Assembly: GCA_947628305.1 (NCBI GenBank) | Contig: CANQZG010000007.1 | Location: 95,640 to 159,639 of the forward strand | Origin: an uncultured Muribaculaceae bacterium | GTDB taxonomy: Bacteria; Bacteroidota; Bacteroidia; Bacteroidales; Muribaculaceae | Direction of reading: 5' to 3' | DNA length: 64,000 nt | In this document: positions 8,580 through 16,090 of the stretch, piece by piece | Layout: every line of letters begins with the position of its first letter | How positions within the stretch are numbered: the stretch's first letter is position 1 | Program-made: the position numbers and the translations under genes | The notes under the pieces: generated by a model | Seen by the model: the letters and a program-made list of their open reading frames with translations, nothing else | What the model was told of the DNA's origin: nothing | Database searches by the model: none

Positions 8580-9737
8580 ATGTCTTTTAGCGAATTTCTA
8601 CAACAGAACCTGCAACAATTCTGGGAACTCACAGGGTTCTATAACGCGACATGGCAACACTTTGTCATGCTTGCAGTGGGATTGTTCTTTATATGGCTTG
8701 CAATCAAGAAGGATTTCGAGCCTATGCTCCTTGTGCCGATTGGTTTCGGTATCCTCATCGGTAATATCCCGTTCAACACGACCGCAGGTCTTGAGGTCGG
8801 CATCTACGAGGAAGGGTCGGTGCTCAATATCCTTTACAACGGTGTCAGCGCGGGATGGTATCCTCCGTTGATATTTCTCGGTATCGGAGCGATGACCGAT
8901 TTCTCGGCCCTTATAGCCAATCCTAAGCTGATGCTTATAGGTGCGGCGGCACAGTTCGGTATCTTCGGCGCATATATGGTGGCGCTTTTGTTAGGGTTTG
9001 CCCCCGACCAGGCCGGTGCCATCGCGATTATCGGCGGTGCTGACGGCCCCACGGCTATCTTCCTGTCATCCAAGCTCGCCCCCAATCTAATGGGTGCGAT
9101 TGCGGTATCGGCTTATTCCTACATGGCTCTTGTGCCTGTGATTCAGCCGCCTATCATGAGGCTGTTCACCACCAAGAAAGAGCGTCTTATCAAGATGAAA
9201 CCGGCGCGTGCCGTCTCGCAGAACGAGAAAATCATATTCCCGATTGTCGGTATGCTTCTGACTTGCTTTGTCGTTCCGTCAGGCATCCCGTTGCTCGGTA
9301 TGCTGTTCTTCGGTAACCTGCTCCGTGAGTGTGGTGTGACTACACGTCTCGCCAAGACAGCAAGTAATGCGTTGACCGATATTGTGACGATTCTTCTCGG
9401 CATGACTGTGGGTGCATCGACCCAGGCGTCGGAGTTCCTCACCAAGGAGACTATCGGAATCTTCGCACTCGGATTTATGGCGTTTATTATCGCGTCAAGT
9501 TCGGGCGTGTTGTTCGTCAAGCTGTTCAACCTGTTCTTGCCCAAGGCTAAGAAAATCAATCCGCTCATCGGTAATGCCGGTGTGTCGGCTGTGCCTATGT
9601 CGGCACGTATCTCCAATAACCTTGGCCTTGAATACGACCCCTCCAACTATCTGCTCATGCATGCCATGGGTCCCAACGTGGCGGGTGTGATTGGTTCGGC
9701 TGTCGCAGCCGGTGTCCTGCTCGGATTCCTCGCTTGA
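8580..9737 (+). CDS. mmdB: Sodium-translocating decarboxylase beta subunit
   Basis: The 385-residue polytopic membrane protein belongs to the OadB/MmdB/GcdB family. The conserved IIGGADGPTAIFLSSKLAP stretch carries the Asp implicated in Na+ coupling. Further signatures are PLLGMLFFGNLLRECGV and the C-terminal GPNVAGVIGSAVAAG. It decarboxylates carboxybiotin on the carrier and pumps Na+ out, conserving energy from propionate formation. It is the last gene of the operon and is followed directly by a strong terminator. Confidence 0.94.
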   Translation: MSFSEFLQQNLQQFWELTGFYNATWQHFVMLAVGLFFIWLAIKKDFEPMLLVPIGFGILIGNIPFNTTAGLEVGIYEEGSVLNILYNGVSAGWYPPLIFLGIGAMTDFSALIANPKLMLIGAAAQFGIFGAYMVALLLGFAPDQAGAIAIIGGADGPTAIFLSSKLAPNLMGAIAVSAYSYMALVPVIQPPIMRLFTTKKERLIKMKPARAVSQNEKIIFPIVGMLLTCFVVPSGIPLLGMLFFGNLLRECGVTTRLAKTASNALTDIVTILLGMTVGASTQASEFLTKETIGIFALGFMAFIIASSSGVLFVKLFNLFLPKAKKINPLIGNAGVSAVPMSARISNNLGLEYDPSNYLLMHAMGPNVAGVIGSAVAAGVLLGFLA

Positions 9738-9755
9738 TAATTATTTATTCAATAT

Positions 9756-9805
9756 AAAGAGGCAATCGTACGGTCTGTTTAGGTGTCCCTACGATTGCCT
9801 CTTTT
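9756..9805 (+). terminator. Rho-independent terminator of the decarboxylase operon
   Basis: Perfect 15-bp arms at 9756-9770 (AAAGAGGCAATCGTA) and 9790-9804 surround a 19-nt loop and end in TTTT. It begins 19 bp after the mmdB stop. The next 200 bp up to the small gene at 10010 show no recognisable element. Confidence 0.85.
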
Positions 9806-10009
9806 CTTAAAATCTGTATTTAACTGTTAAAATGGAAGCAGGCATCAACTAAACCTATGTTTAATCGTTTTTAAGTTAAAAGCTGTTTGATTATGATAAA
9901 AATTGAACAGCGGGCACAGTGACGGGATGTGCATTCATCAATCATTAACCAATGTCCTCTCGATGTGCCTCGGAGATAATTAATGATATGTCAGTTTATA
10001 CAACGGGTT

Positions 10010-10354
10010 ATGTTGACTAAGCAAGTAATCGAAAACATCTATAAGAAATTCAGGAAGCGTCCGGCGACTCCCGATGAATTGAACATCGCGCTACTTTTCG
10101 GAGAGGTGTTTGACAATCATGATATATATATCGATGAGAACAACCTCGTCATCAATAGTGTGGACGAGAGTTCCCCTTTTCATTCGATACCGTTGGACCG
10201 AATCCATCAGATTGTAGATTTTGAAACGGTTGTGGCCATAGTGCTTCATTCATCGATAATATTTCTAAACAAACATGACGGCGGGGTTAATGTGCATGTG
10301 AAGACGGACGGCCCGTCGCTACTGGACCGTATTCACATCGGACTTTCCCGTTAG
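10010..10354 (+). CDS. Small conserved hypothetical protein
   Basis: This 114-residue soluble protein has no signal peptide. It has a basic helical start (MLTKQVIENIYKKFRKRP) followed by alternating strands, including DELNIALLFGEVFDNH and HSIPLDRIHQIVDFE. I do not recognise the family. The open frame extends to 9983, but the ATG at 10010 gives a cleaner start. It lies 17 bp upstream of the t6A dehydratase gene in the same orientation and may be cotranscribed with it. Confidence 0.6.
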   Translation: MLTKQVIENIYKKFRKRPATPDELNIALLFGEVFDNHDIYIDENNLVINSVDESSPFHSIPLDRIHQIVDFETVVAIVLHSSIIFLNKHDGGVNVHVKTDGPSLLDRIHIGLSR

Positions 10355-10371
10355 TTGAGTGTGAGGGATGT

Positions 10372-11124
10372 ATGATACCACAACGATTTAACCGTGTCGC
10401 CCGTGTGTTCGGCGGCGATGTGATGGCGGCGATTCAGTCATCGAGGGTCATAGTGTTCGGAATAGGTGGTGTAGGAGGGTGGACTGCCGAGGCGTTGGCC
10501 CGTTCAGGTGTCGGCACGATTACAATAGTCGATGCTGATTCTGTCGCCGAATCTAATATAAACCGTCAACCCATGGCATTTGACTCCACAATTGGAAAAC
10601 CAAAGGTCGATGTAATGAAAAGACGGCTTCTTGACATCAATCCTGATGTCAAGGTCACGGCTATTGAACGTAGGTTCACCATCGATAATGCCGATGATTT
10701 CGATATTGGGGAATATGATTATGTGATTGATGCCATTGATTCATTGGCTGACAAAGCGTCCCTCATTGTCACGGCAACGGCAACTCCGGGGGTGCGTTTA
10801 TTCTCATCGATGGGTGCGGCGTTGAAAACCGACCCCACGCGTGTCGAGGTCGCCGAGTTCTCCAAGGTCAAGGGATGCAGACTTGCCGCTGCATTGCGTC
10901 AGCGTTTCAAGAGAACAGGCATTTATCCGCGTCGAAAGTTCCGTTGCGTATATTCCGAGGAGTCGCGACGTAATGTCATGGATGTGGAGGACGATACTTC
11001 AGACGCAATGACATTCGGGCATGTCGTCACCAATGGCGCACTTGTCACCGTCACGGCCACTTTCGGGATGACGCTCGCCTCGCTCGTCCTGAACGACATC
11101 GCCCGCAAAATTCCTAATTCCTAA
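10372..11124 (+). CDS. tcdA: tRNA threonylcarbamoyladenosine dehydratase (ThiF/E1-like)
   Basis: The 250-residue E1-like enzyme has the ATP-binding glycine loop GIGGVGGWTAEALARSG, the acidic strand TIVDADSVAESNINRQ and a DYVIDAIDSLADKASLI segment typical of TcdA/CsdL. It dehydrates t6A37 in tRNA to the cyclic ct6A form using ATP. Length fits the family. It follows the small unknown gene in probable operon and is convergent with the exported unknown downstream, 6 bp between stops. Confidence 0.9.
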   Translation: MIPQRFNRVARVFGGDVMAAIQSSRVIVFGIGGVGGWTAEALARSGVGTITIVDADSVAESNINRQPMAFDSTIGKPKVDVMKRRLLDINPDVKVTAIERRFTIDNADDFDIGEYDYVIDAIDSLADKASLIVTATATPGVRLFSSMGAALKTDPTRVEVAEFSKVKGCRLAAALRQRFKRTGIYPRRKFRCVYSEESRRNVMDVEDDTSDAMTFGHVVTNGALVTVTATFGMTLASLVLNDIARKIPNS

Positions 11125-11130
11125 CCCCAT

Positions 11131-12726
11131 TTATTTGAGTTTATCAACAGGACTCTTATGATTTATGGCCTCGATTATTTCGGATGGAATCACAGCTACA
11201 CTTTTCCCCGAATATGTACGCGTAGAGCCATCTTTGTATTGAATTGTAATTGAGTGTATTTTGCCGTATTCTACAATATCCGTAAACCATACATACTCGA
11301 AGTCGTATGATGCCGTCTCATCAGGGCCTATCGGACCAATCCCACGGCGGGTGATTAAAGATTTTCCTCTTGATGTCACTGGGTCATCGACCGCATTGTA
11401 CCCGATGAAATTGAAAGTTATGTATTTTATAGTTTTATTGGATGAATTAAGTAGTTCAAAGCTCATGCCTGTACCCTCGGTGTATTCACTCATGTCGTAT
11501 GGGCGGCATTCAAGGATGACCAATCCGTTTTTTGCGTATGAGTGAAAAGTCTTCAATTTTTCAAGCCTGTTGTTCAATGAAATAAAGTGGCCATAGTGTT
11601 TTGCTGTCTCGAAAAAATCATCTCTGATTTCATTTGAGGCATTGATTAAAGAATCCAGTTTTTCGGCATAAGATTCGGCAATTGTAACATCGCTGCATTT
11701 GACGAAAAATGCCTTACCGTCCATTATTGCTTTATAATAGTCAGTCTCGCGAACATTTAATTTATCTCCAATTAGCAGAATGCTGCTTTGGGGTATCGTA
11801 GTGTCATATCCCAATGGAGAGTATCCAGGTTCGATGGATTGTGAAACGGGAGTGCTGTAAGAGGTCGTGTATCCAATGATTACATCAAATCCAAAGTGCC
11901 CTTTTTTCTTTTGTATATCGGTGGAGTCAGGGATTTCATAATCGATATAATAAACCTTGCTTTTCTCAACTTCTTCATCATATTCTTGTTTGGTTATTAT
12001 TTTGTCTAAATAGTAGTAAGATGAAGCGGACTTGCCTAAATCCAGTTCATAAGGAACACTATTTTTAGAGGTAAAAGACAATTTGATATTGGGAGATGTC
12101 ACTATATTGTATCCACCGTAGTATATTGATAAGAAATGTTCCCCGGATAACAACTTTATGGACGTATAAGTGTCTTTGTAATTGTTGGATGATTTCTTGT
12201 AAAAATCAGTGTCAATCCAATTCTTAATCAGATTTTTTGTCGAGCAAGAGTAAATTTTCCAATCGGAGAAAGATTTATCAATTGTTAAAAATATGGGTTC
12301 GGTTGTGTCATAATCAAGAAGTCTTAATTCGAATGAATCAATAGAAAACAAAGTTCTCTTAAAGGTTACATCTAACAGACCGAATGCTTTGTTGCAAATT
12401 GAATCTGTCGGAGTCACGAATCTGTCTCCCTCCCTGATGCCTTTATAAGCATAATTCAAGATATAATCCTTGCCTTCTTTGATTTTTTTGCTACGTTTGT
12501 TTTTAAGCCATACGGTGTCAGGAAATTCTTTGCGTATTGTCGGAACAGATTTATAATGTGTATCCAGAATGATGCTATCGCCGACAAAGGCTTTGATTCG
12601 TTTAAGGTCTTGGTCTGAATATGTTTCAGGTATATATTTTTTGAAAAAATCGTAGAAATAGTTGTCGGAAGCGAGAGTTGTGAGAAATGATGCAGAGATA
12701 ACAGCCAATAGAAAATATCGTATCAT
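11131..12726 (-). CDS. Large exported hypothetical protein
   Basis: The 531-residue product has a short signal peptide (MIRYFLLAVISASFLTTLAS) and no further membrane segment. It is rich in Lys, Asp, Tyr and Ser and largely beta by eye, with a C-terminal part (about 400-510) that reads like an immunoglobulin-like or stress-response domain (GMSFELLNSSNKTIKYITFNF). No enzyme motif is recognised. Base composition is clearly AT-richer than the operons on either side, like the restriction-modification genes next to it, so it may have arrived with them. Confidence 0.65.
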   Translation of the reverse strand: MIRYFLLAVISASFLTTLASDNYFYDFFKKYIPETYSDQDLKRIKAFVGDSIILDTHYKSVPTIRKEFPDTVWLKNKRSKKIKEGKDYILNYAYKGIREGDRFVTPTDSICNKAFGLLDVTFKRTLFSIDSFELRLLDYDTTEPIFLTIDKSFSDWKIYSCSTKNLIKNWIDTDFYKKSSNNYKDTYTSIKLLSGEHFLSIYYGGYNIVTSPNIKLSFTSKNSVPYELDLGKSASSYYYLDKIITKQEYDEEVEKSKVYYIDYEIPDSTDIQKKKGHFGFDVIIGYTTSYSTPVSQSIEPGYSPLGYDTTIPQSSILLIGDKLNVRETDYYKAIMDGKAFFVKCSDVTIAESYAEKLDSLINASNEIRDDFFETAKHYGHFISLNNRLEKLKTFHSYAKNGLVILECRPYDMSEYTEGTGMSFELLNSSNKTIKYITFNFIGYNAVDDPVTSRGKSLITRRGIGPIGPDETASYDFEYVWFTDIVEYGKIHSITIQYKDGSTRTYSGKSVAVIPSEIIEAINHKSPVDKLK

Positions 12727-12872
12727 ATAAACTTGGTGATATATAATTGTTAAATTGAGTTATTGCAAATATACGGAAATTTATTTGAATACATTAAATT
12801 TGAAATAATATCATAGAGGTTATTGTAAAATACTCCAATAAAATAGTAACTTTACAATCTAAATATTTTTTA

Positions 12873-14114
12873 ATGTCAAATACAGCACTTGCATACAGGA
12901 AAACTTCTATGTTTGATTCTATTGACCTTGTAACGAGCTGGGTTAATAGAAAATTTATGTATCCTGATAGGAAAATAAGACTTGCCACATCATTTAGTGG
13001 CATTGGTGCGATAGAGCATGCGTTTCAAAGGTTAGGCCTTAATTATGAGATTGTTTTCGCCGGTGATATAGATGAAAAATGTCGCAAATCCTATTTTGCA
13101 AATTATCCAATAACAGAAGATAGATGGCATTCAGATATTCATGATTTTGATGCAACTCCATATCTTGGACATGTAGATTTGTTTGTGGGAGGGGCACCAT
13201 GCCAGGCTTTTTCAATGGTCGGAAAGAGAAAGGGTTTTGATGATACACGAGGAACGTTATTTAGAGAATTTGCTCGTGTTGTGAAAGAGTGTCGCCCAAA
13301 AGTTTTTATCTTTGAAAATGTTAAGGGATTGCTTAATCACGATGGGGGGAATACATGGGAAGTAATGCGTCGAACGTTTGAAGACTACTGTGGGTATAAT
13401 ATCTATTATCAAACGTTAAACAGTAAGGACTTTGGTATACCACAACATAGAGAGCGAATATTCTGTATCGGTTTTTTGGATAGAACAACATTATTTGATT
13501 TCCCTGTTCCAATCCCGCTTCAATATAAAATGTATGATTTCTTAGAAGATTCGATATCTACGAAATATTTTTTGCGGGAAAAGGGAATCAAATTCGTTAC
13601 GTCCCATAAGAATCATGTGAAATGTTATACGCAGATAAACGGAGATATTGCTCTTTGTCAAAAACGAAATCAACAGTTTAATTGGCATGGAGACTTTGTA
13701 TATCACCCACAGGGAATGAATGAGCAAATAGAAAAAGGATGGGATGATTTTATTTTTGATGTCAGAGATGTCGAAGAAAAGTATTATTTGTCAGATAAGG
13801 TAAAGAAATATGTACTAACTCCGGGAACAAAAAATTTTAGAACTACAATCAAAACGGATTTGGATATTGCCAGACCGTTACTTCAATCAATGCATAAAAT
13901 GCATAGAGCTGGAGTTGATAACTATGTGACCCATTCAGGTCGCATAAGAAAATTAACACCACGGGAATGCCTACGATTAATGGGTTTTAGGGATACTTTT
14001 AAAATTGTAGTGTCAGATACCTCTATGTACCAACAAGCGGGTAATAGTATAGTTGTAGATGTTTTAATCGCGATATTGAAGCAGCTTGATATAACAAAAT
14101 ATGGTGAAATATGA
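12873..14114 (+). CDS. DNA (cytosine-5)-methyltransferase of a type II restriction-modification system
   Basis: The 413-residue protein shows the ordered C5-methyltransferase motifs: I (ATSFSGIGAIEHAF, residues 38-51, SAM binding), II acidic (VFAGDID), IV (GGAPCQAFS, catalytic Cys110), VI (FENVKGLL, from 148), VIII (QHRERIF, from 191), IX (RKLTPRECLRLMGF) and X (QQAGNSIVV). The stretch between VIII and IX, about 150 residues, is the target recognition domain. Its specificity cannot be read. It overlaps the HNH gene as ATGA, and the shared AT-rich composition marks the pair as acquired. It protects host DNA from the partner nuclease. Confidence 0.93.
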   Translation: MSNTALAYRKTSMFDSIDLVTSWVNRKFMYPDRKIRLATSFSGIGAIEHAFQRLGLNYEIVFAGDIDEKCRKSYFANYPITEDRWHSDIHDFDATPYLGHVDLFVGGAPCQAFSMVGKRKGFDDTRGTLFREFARVVKECRPKVFIFENVKGLLNHDGGNTWEVMRRTFEDYCGYNIYYQTLNSKDFGIPQHRERIFCIGFLDRTTLFDFPVPIPLQYKMYDFLEDSISTKYFLREKGIKFVTSHKNHVKCYTQINGDIALCQKRNQQFNWHGDFVYHPQGMNEQIEKGWDDFIFDVRDVEEKYYLSDKVKKYVLTPGTKNFRTTIKTDLDIARPLLQSMHKMHRAGVDNYVTHSGRIRKLTPRECLRLMGFRDTFKIVVSDTSMYQQAGNSIVVDVLIAILKQLDITKYGEI

Positions 14115-15097
14115 TTTTAGCAGGTCAAAAATTTGTAATATCGGATACACTTGATTCTTCAATAACGGTGCCGGACTGCATTGTCAAAAGGAGTAACAAG
14201 ATAGGTAAGGGGAATGGAGAGGCAAAGCTATATGTATCTCCCAAGGACAATATGTATGAGTTCTTTGGGACCTCTGGATTTAAAGTCCGTTGCTTTGTTT
14301 TAAAGCAAGACCTGATTGATTATATGAATGCTATTCATGCGGAGTATTTGCATCCTACGCAACAATATAGAGAAGCGTCTGAAATGCCCAAGTTGTGGTT
14401 GCAAAGGCTACATGAAATATCGTTGTTGCCAGATGTAATCGAATTTGATGTATATGACCAGGTTCAGATTTCAGGTGTGCGAGGCTATGTGAAATCAGAT
14501 GGAAGAGGATATGATATTATTCGGGAGATATCATTGCCATTAGTCAGTTATATTTCGGTTATGCGATTGATTGATTCGAGTGGAGCGACAATATTTTATT
14601 GGAAATTATTTGCTGATTTTGATGCGATATCTGATAAACGAGATGCATTGGTATATATTTATGGAAAGAAAGGAATAGAGGAAATATCTAAAACAACTAA
14701 AGAAAACTCTCGACAAAAGGAGATAAGTAATGCCCGTAAAGGGCAGGGGCAATATCGAGATAGATTATTGGCAGAATGCCACTATTGTCCGATTACGATG
14801 ATTAATGATGATAGATTGCTTATAGCAAGTCACATTAAGCCTTGGGCAGTTTCCTCTGATAGGGAAAAAGTAGACCATAAAAACGGCTTTATACTTTCTC
14901 CGTTGTATGATAGATTATTTGATAAAGGATTCATGACATTTACACAAGATAGAAGAATTGTATTATCAAATTGGATTTCACCGGCAAATAAAAAGCGAAT
15001 AGGAGTCAAAGATGGTCAGTTCGTTCAATATTTGCCATTGGATGAATTTCGACAAAGTTATATGGAGTTTCATAGAACGTCTGTTTTTAAAGGTTGA
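14111..15097 (+). CDS. HNH restriction endonuclease partner
   Basis: The 328-residue protein ends in an HNH nuclease domain: ECHYC (Cys223, Cys226), ASHIKPW (His241), HKNGFILS (Asn258) and YDRLFDKGFM, the arrangement of many HNH type II restriction enzymes. The N-terminal 200 residues are unassigned and probably recognise DNA. The start codon overlaps the methyltransferase stop (ATGA), so the two are coupled. Coupling, shared composition and domain type together make a type II R-M system. Cut site unknown. Confidence 0.88.
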   Translation: MILAGQKFVISDTLDSSITVPDCIVKRSNKIGKGNGEAKLYVSPKDNMYEFFGTSGFKVRCFVLKQDLIDYMNAIHAEYLHPTQQYREASEMPKLWLQRLHEISLLPDVIEFDVYDQVQISGVRGYVKSDGRGYDIIREISLPLVSYISVMRLIDSSGATIFYWKLFADFDAISDKRDALVYIYGKKGIEEISKTTKENSRQKEISNARKGQGQYRDRLLAECHYCPITMINDDRLLIASHIKPWAVSSDREKVDHKNGFILSPLYDRLFDKGFMTFTQDRRIVLSNWISPANKKRIGVKDGQFVQYLPLDEFRQSYMEFHRTSVFKG

Positions 15098-15103
15098 ATT
15101 ATT

Positions 15104-16015
15104 ATGAATGAATTGCTGGAGAGGGCGGCGCGGCTTTGTTTGACGGCGCACCGTGGACAGGTCGACAAGGCCGGAAAGGCTTATTTCATGCACCCGATGA
15201 GGGTGGCGATGAGTTGTGCGACCGACGAGGAACGCATTGTCGCGATGCTCCACGATGTAATCGAGGACACGGAACTGACGGCGGAATCACTTTTATGCCA
15301 AGGTTTCCCGAAAGATATTGTCGACGCAGTCATCTCGGTCACGCGTAACGAAGGGGAGATTTACGAAGAGTTTATTGAGCGATGTGTCGTGAATCCTATC
15401 GGTCGTAATGTGAAATTGCGCGACCTTGAGGATAATATGAACCTGTTGAGGCTTGAATCGGTTGATGAGGCTATGACAGAGAGGTTTAACCGTTACCTGA
15501 AGGCGCACCGACGGCTGTCACAAGGTGTTGTAGGCAATATTGAGCCTGAATTTAATATTGATGCTTTGCCTGAATTGGATGGGGATGCGCCGATGCAGGT
15601 GACACGCATCGTGTCGTCGGCATCGTCGGCTGAAATCGCCCGTATCCGTGCCGAGGAGGCTGCTAAAGGACGTATGGTGCCGCATGACCCGTTGGCTTGG
15701 ACTGGTAAATCCTACAACAAGGAGAAGCCACAGGTGAGAATGCCTGACGGGTCAATCATCTGTGAGGAACACGGTATAGGGACGTTTGTAAAGGTTATTC
15801 GGCAGATAGGTGTCGATGAGGTCGCCACACTTGGATTGACGTATGGTAAAAATTATCCGTTGTTGTCGCGTGAAAATTTGCGTGGGAAATATACACGTGT
15901 CGATGGAGGCTGGTGGTTGCTTTCCAACTTCCCTAATGTACGCAAGACCGAATTCATTAATAAAATCGCCGATGTTCTCGGCCTTGACATCAAGGCTGTG
16001 GATGTCGCGAAATGA
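15104..16015 (+). CDS. HD-domain (SpoT/MESH1-like) hydrolase with a C-terminal module shared with the GmrSD-like protein
   Basis: Residues 1-140 form an HD phosphohydrolase domain of the RelA/SpoT or MESH1 type: AHRGQVDKAGKAYFMHP, then AMLHDVIEDT with the HD pair at 50-51, and a later KLRDLEDNM. Substrate could be (p)ppGpp or another nucleotide; no synthetase domain is present. Residues about 210-300 form a separate module (IGTFVKVIRQIGVDEV, then NYPLLSREN and DGGWWLLSNFPNVRKTEFIN) that aligns with the C-terminus of the protein at 2410-4869. The gene starts 6 bp after the HNH nuclease but has chromosome-like composition, so it may predate the insertion. Confidence 0.82.
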   Translation: MNELLERAARLCLTAHRGQVDKAGKAYFMHPMRVAMSCATDEERIVAMLHDVIEDTELTAESLLCQGFPKDIVDAVISVTRNEGEIYEEFIERCVVNPIGRNVKLRDLEDNMNLLRLESVDEAMTERFNRYLKAHRRLSQGVVGNIEPEFNIDALPELDGDAPMQVTRIVSSASSAEIARIRAEEAAKGRMVPHDPLAWTGKSYNKEKPQVRMPDGSIICEEHGIGTFVKVIRQIGVDEVATLGLTYGKNYPLLSRENLRGKYTRVDGGWWLLSNFPNVRKTEFINKIADVLGLDIKAVDVAK

Positions 16016-16030
16016 GATGCGACGCGTCTT

Positions 16031-16062
16031 TTTGCATTTTAGGTGAAAAAAATGTAACTTTG
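16031..16062 (+). promoter_or_regulatory. Promoter for parC
   Basis: TTTG at 16031-16034 and TAACTTTG at 16055-16062 are separated by 20 bp, matching the Bacteroidetes -33/-7 arrangement. The parC start lies 28 bp further on. Confidence 0.7.
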
Positions 16063-16090
16063 TGGGATAAACAGTTTCTAATATCCCCCT

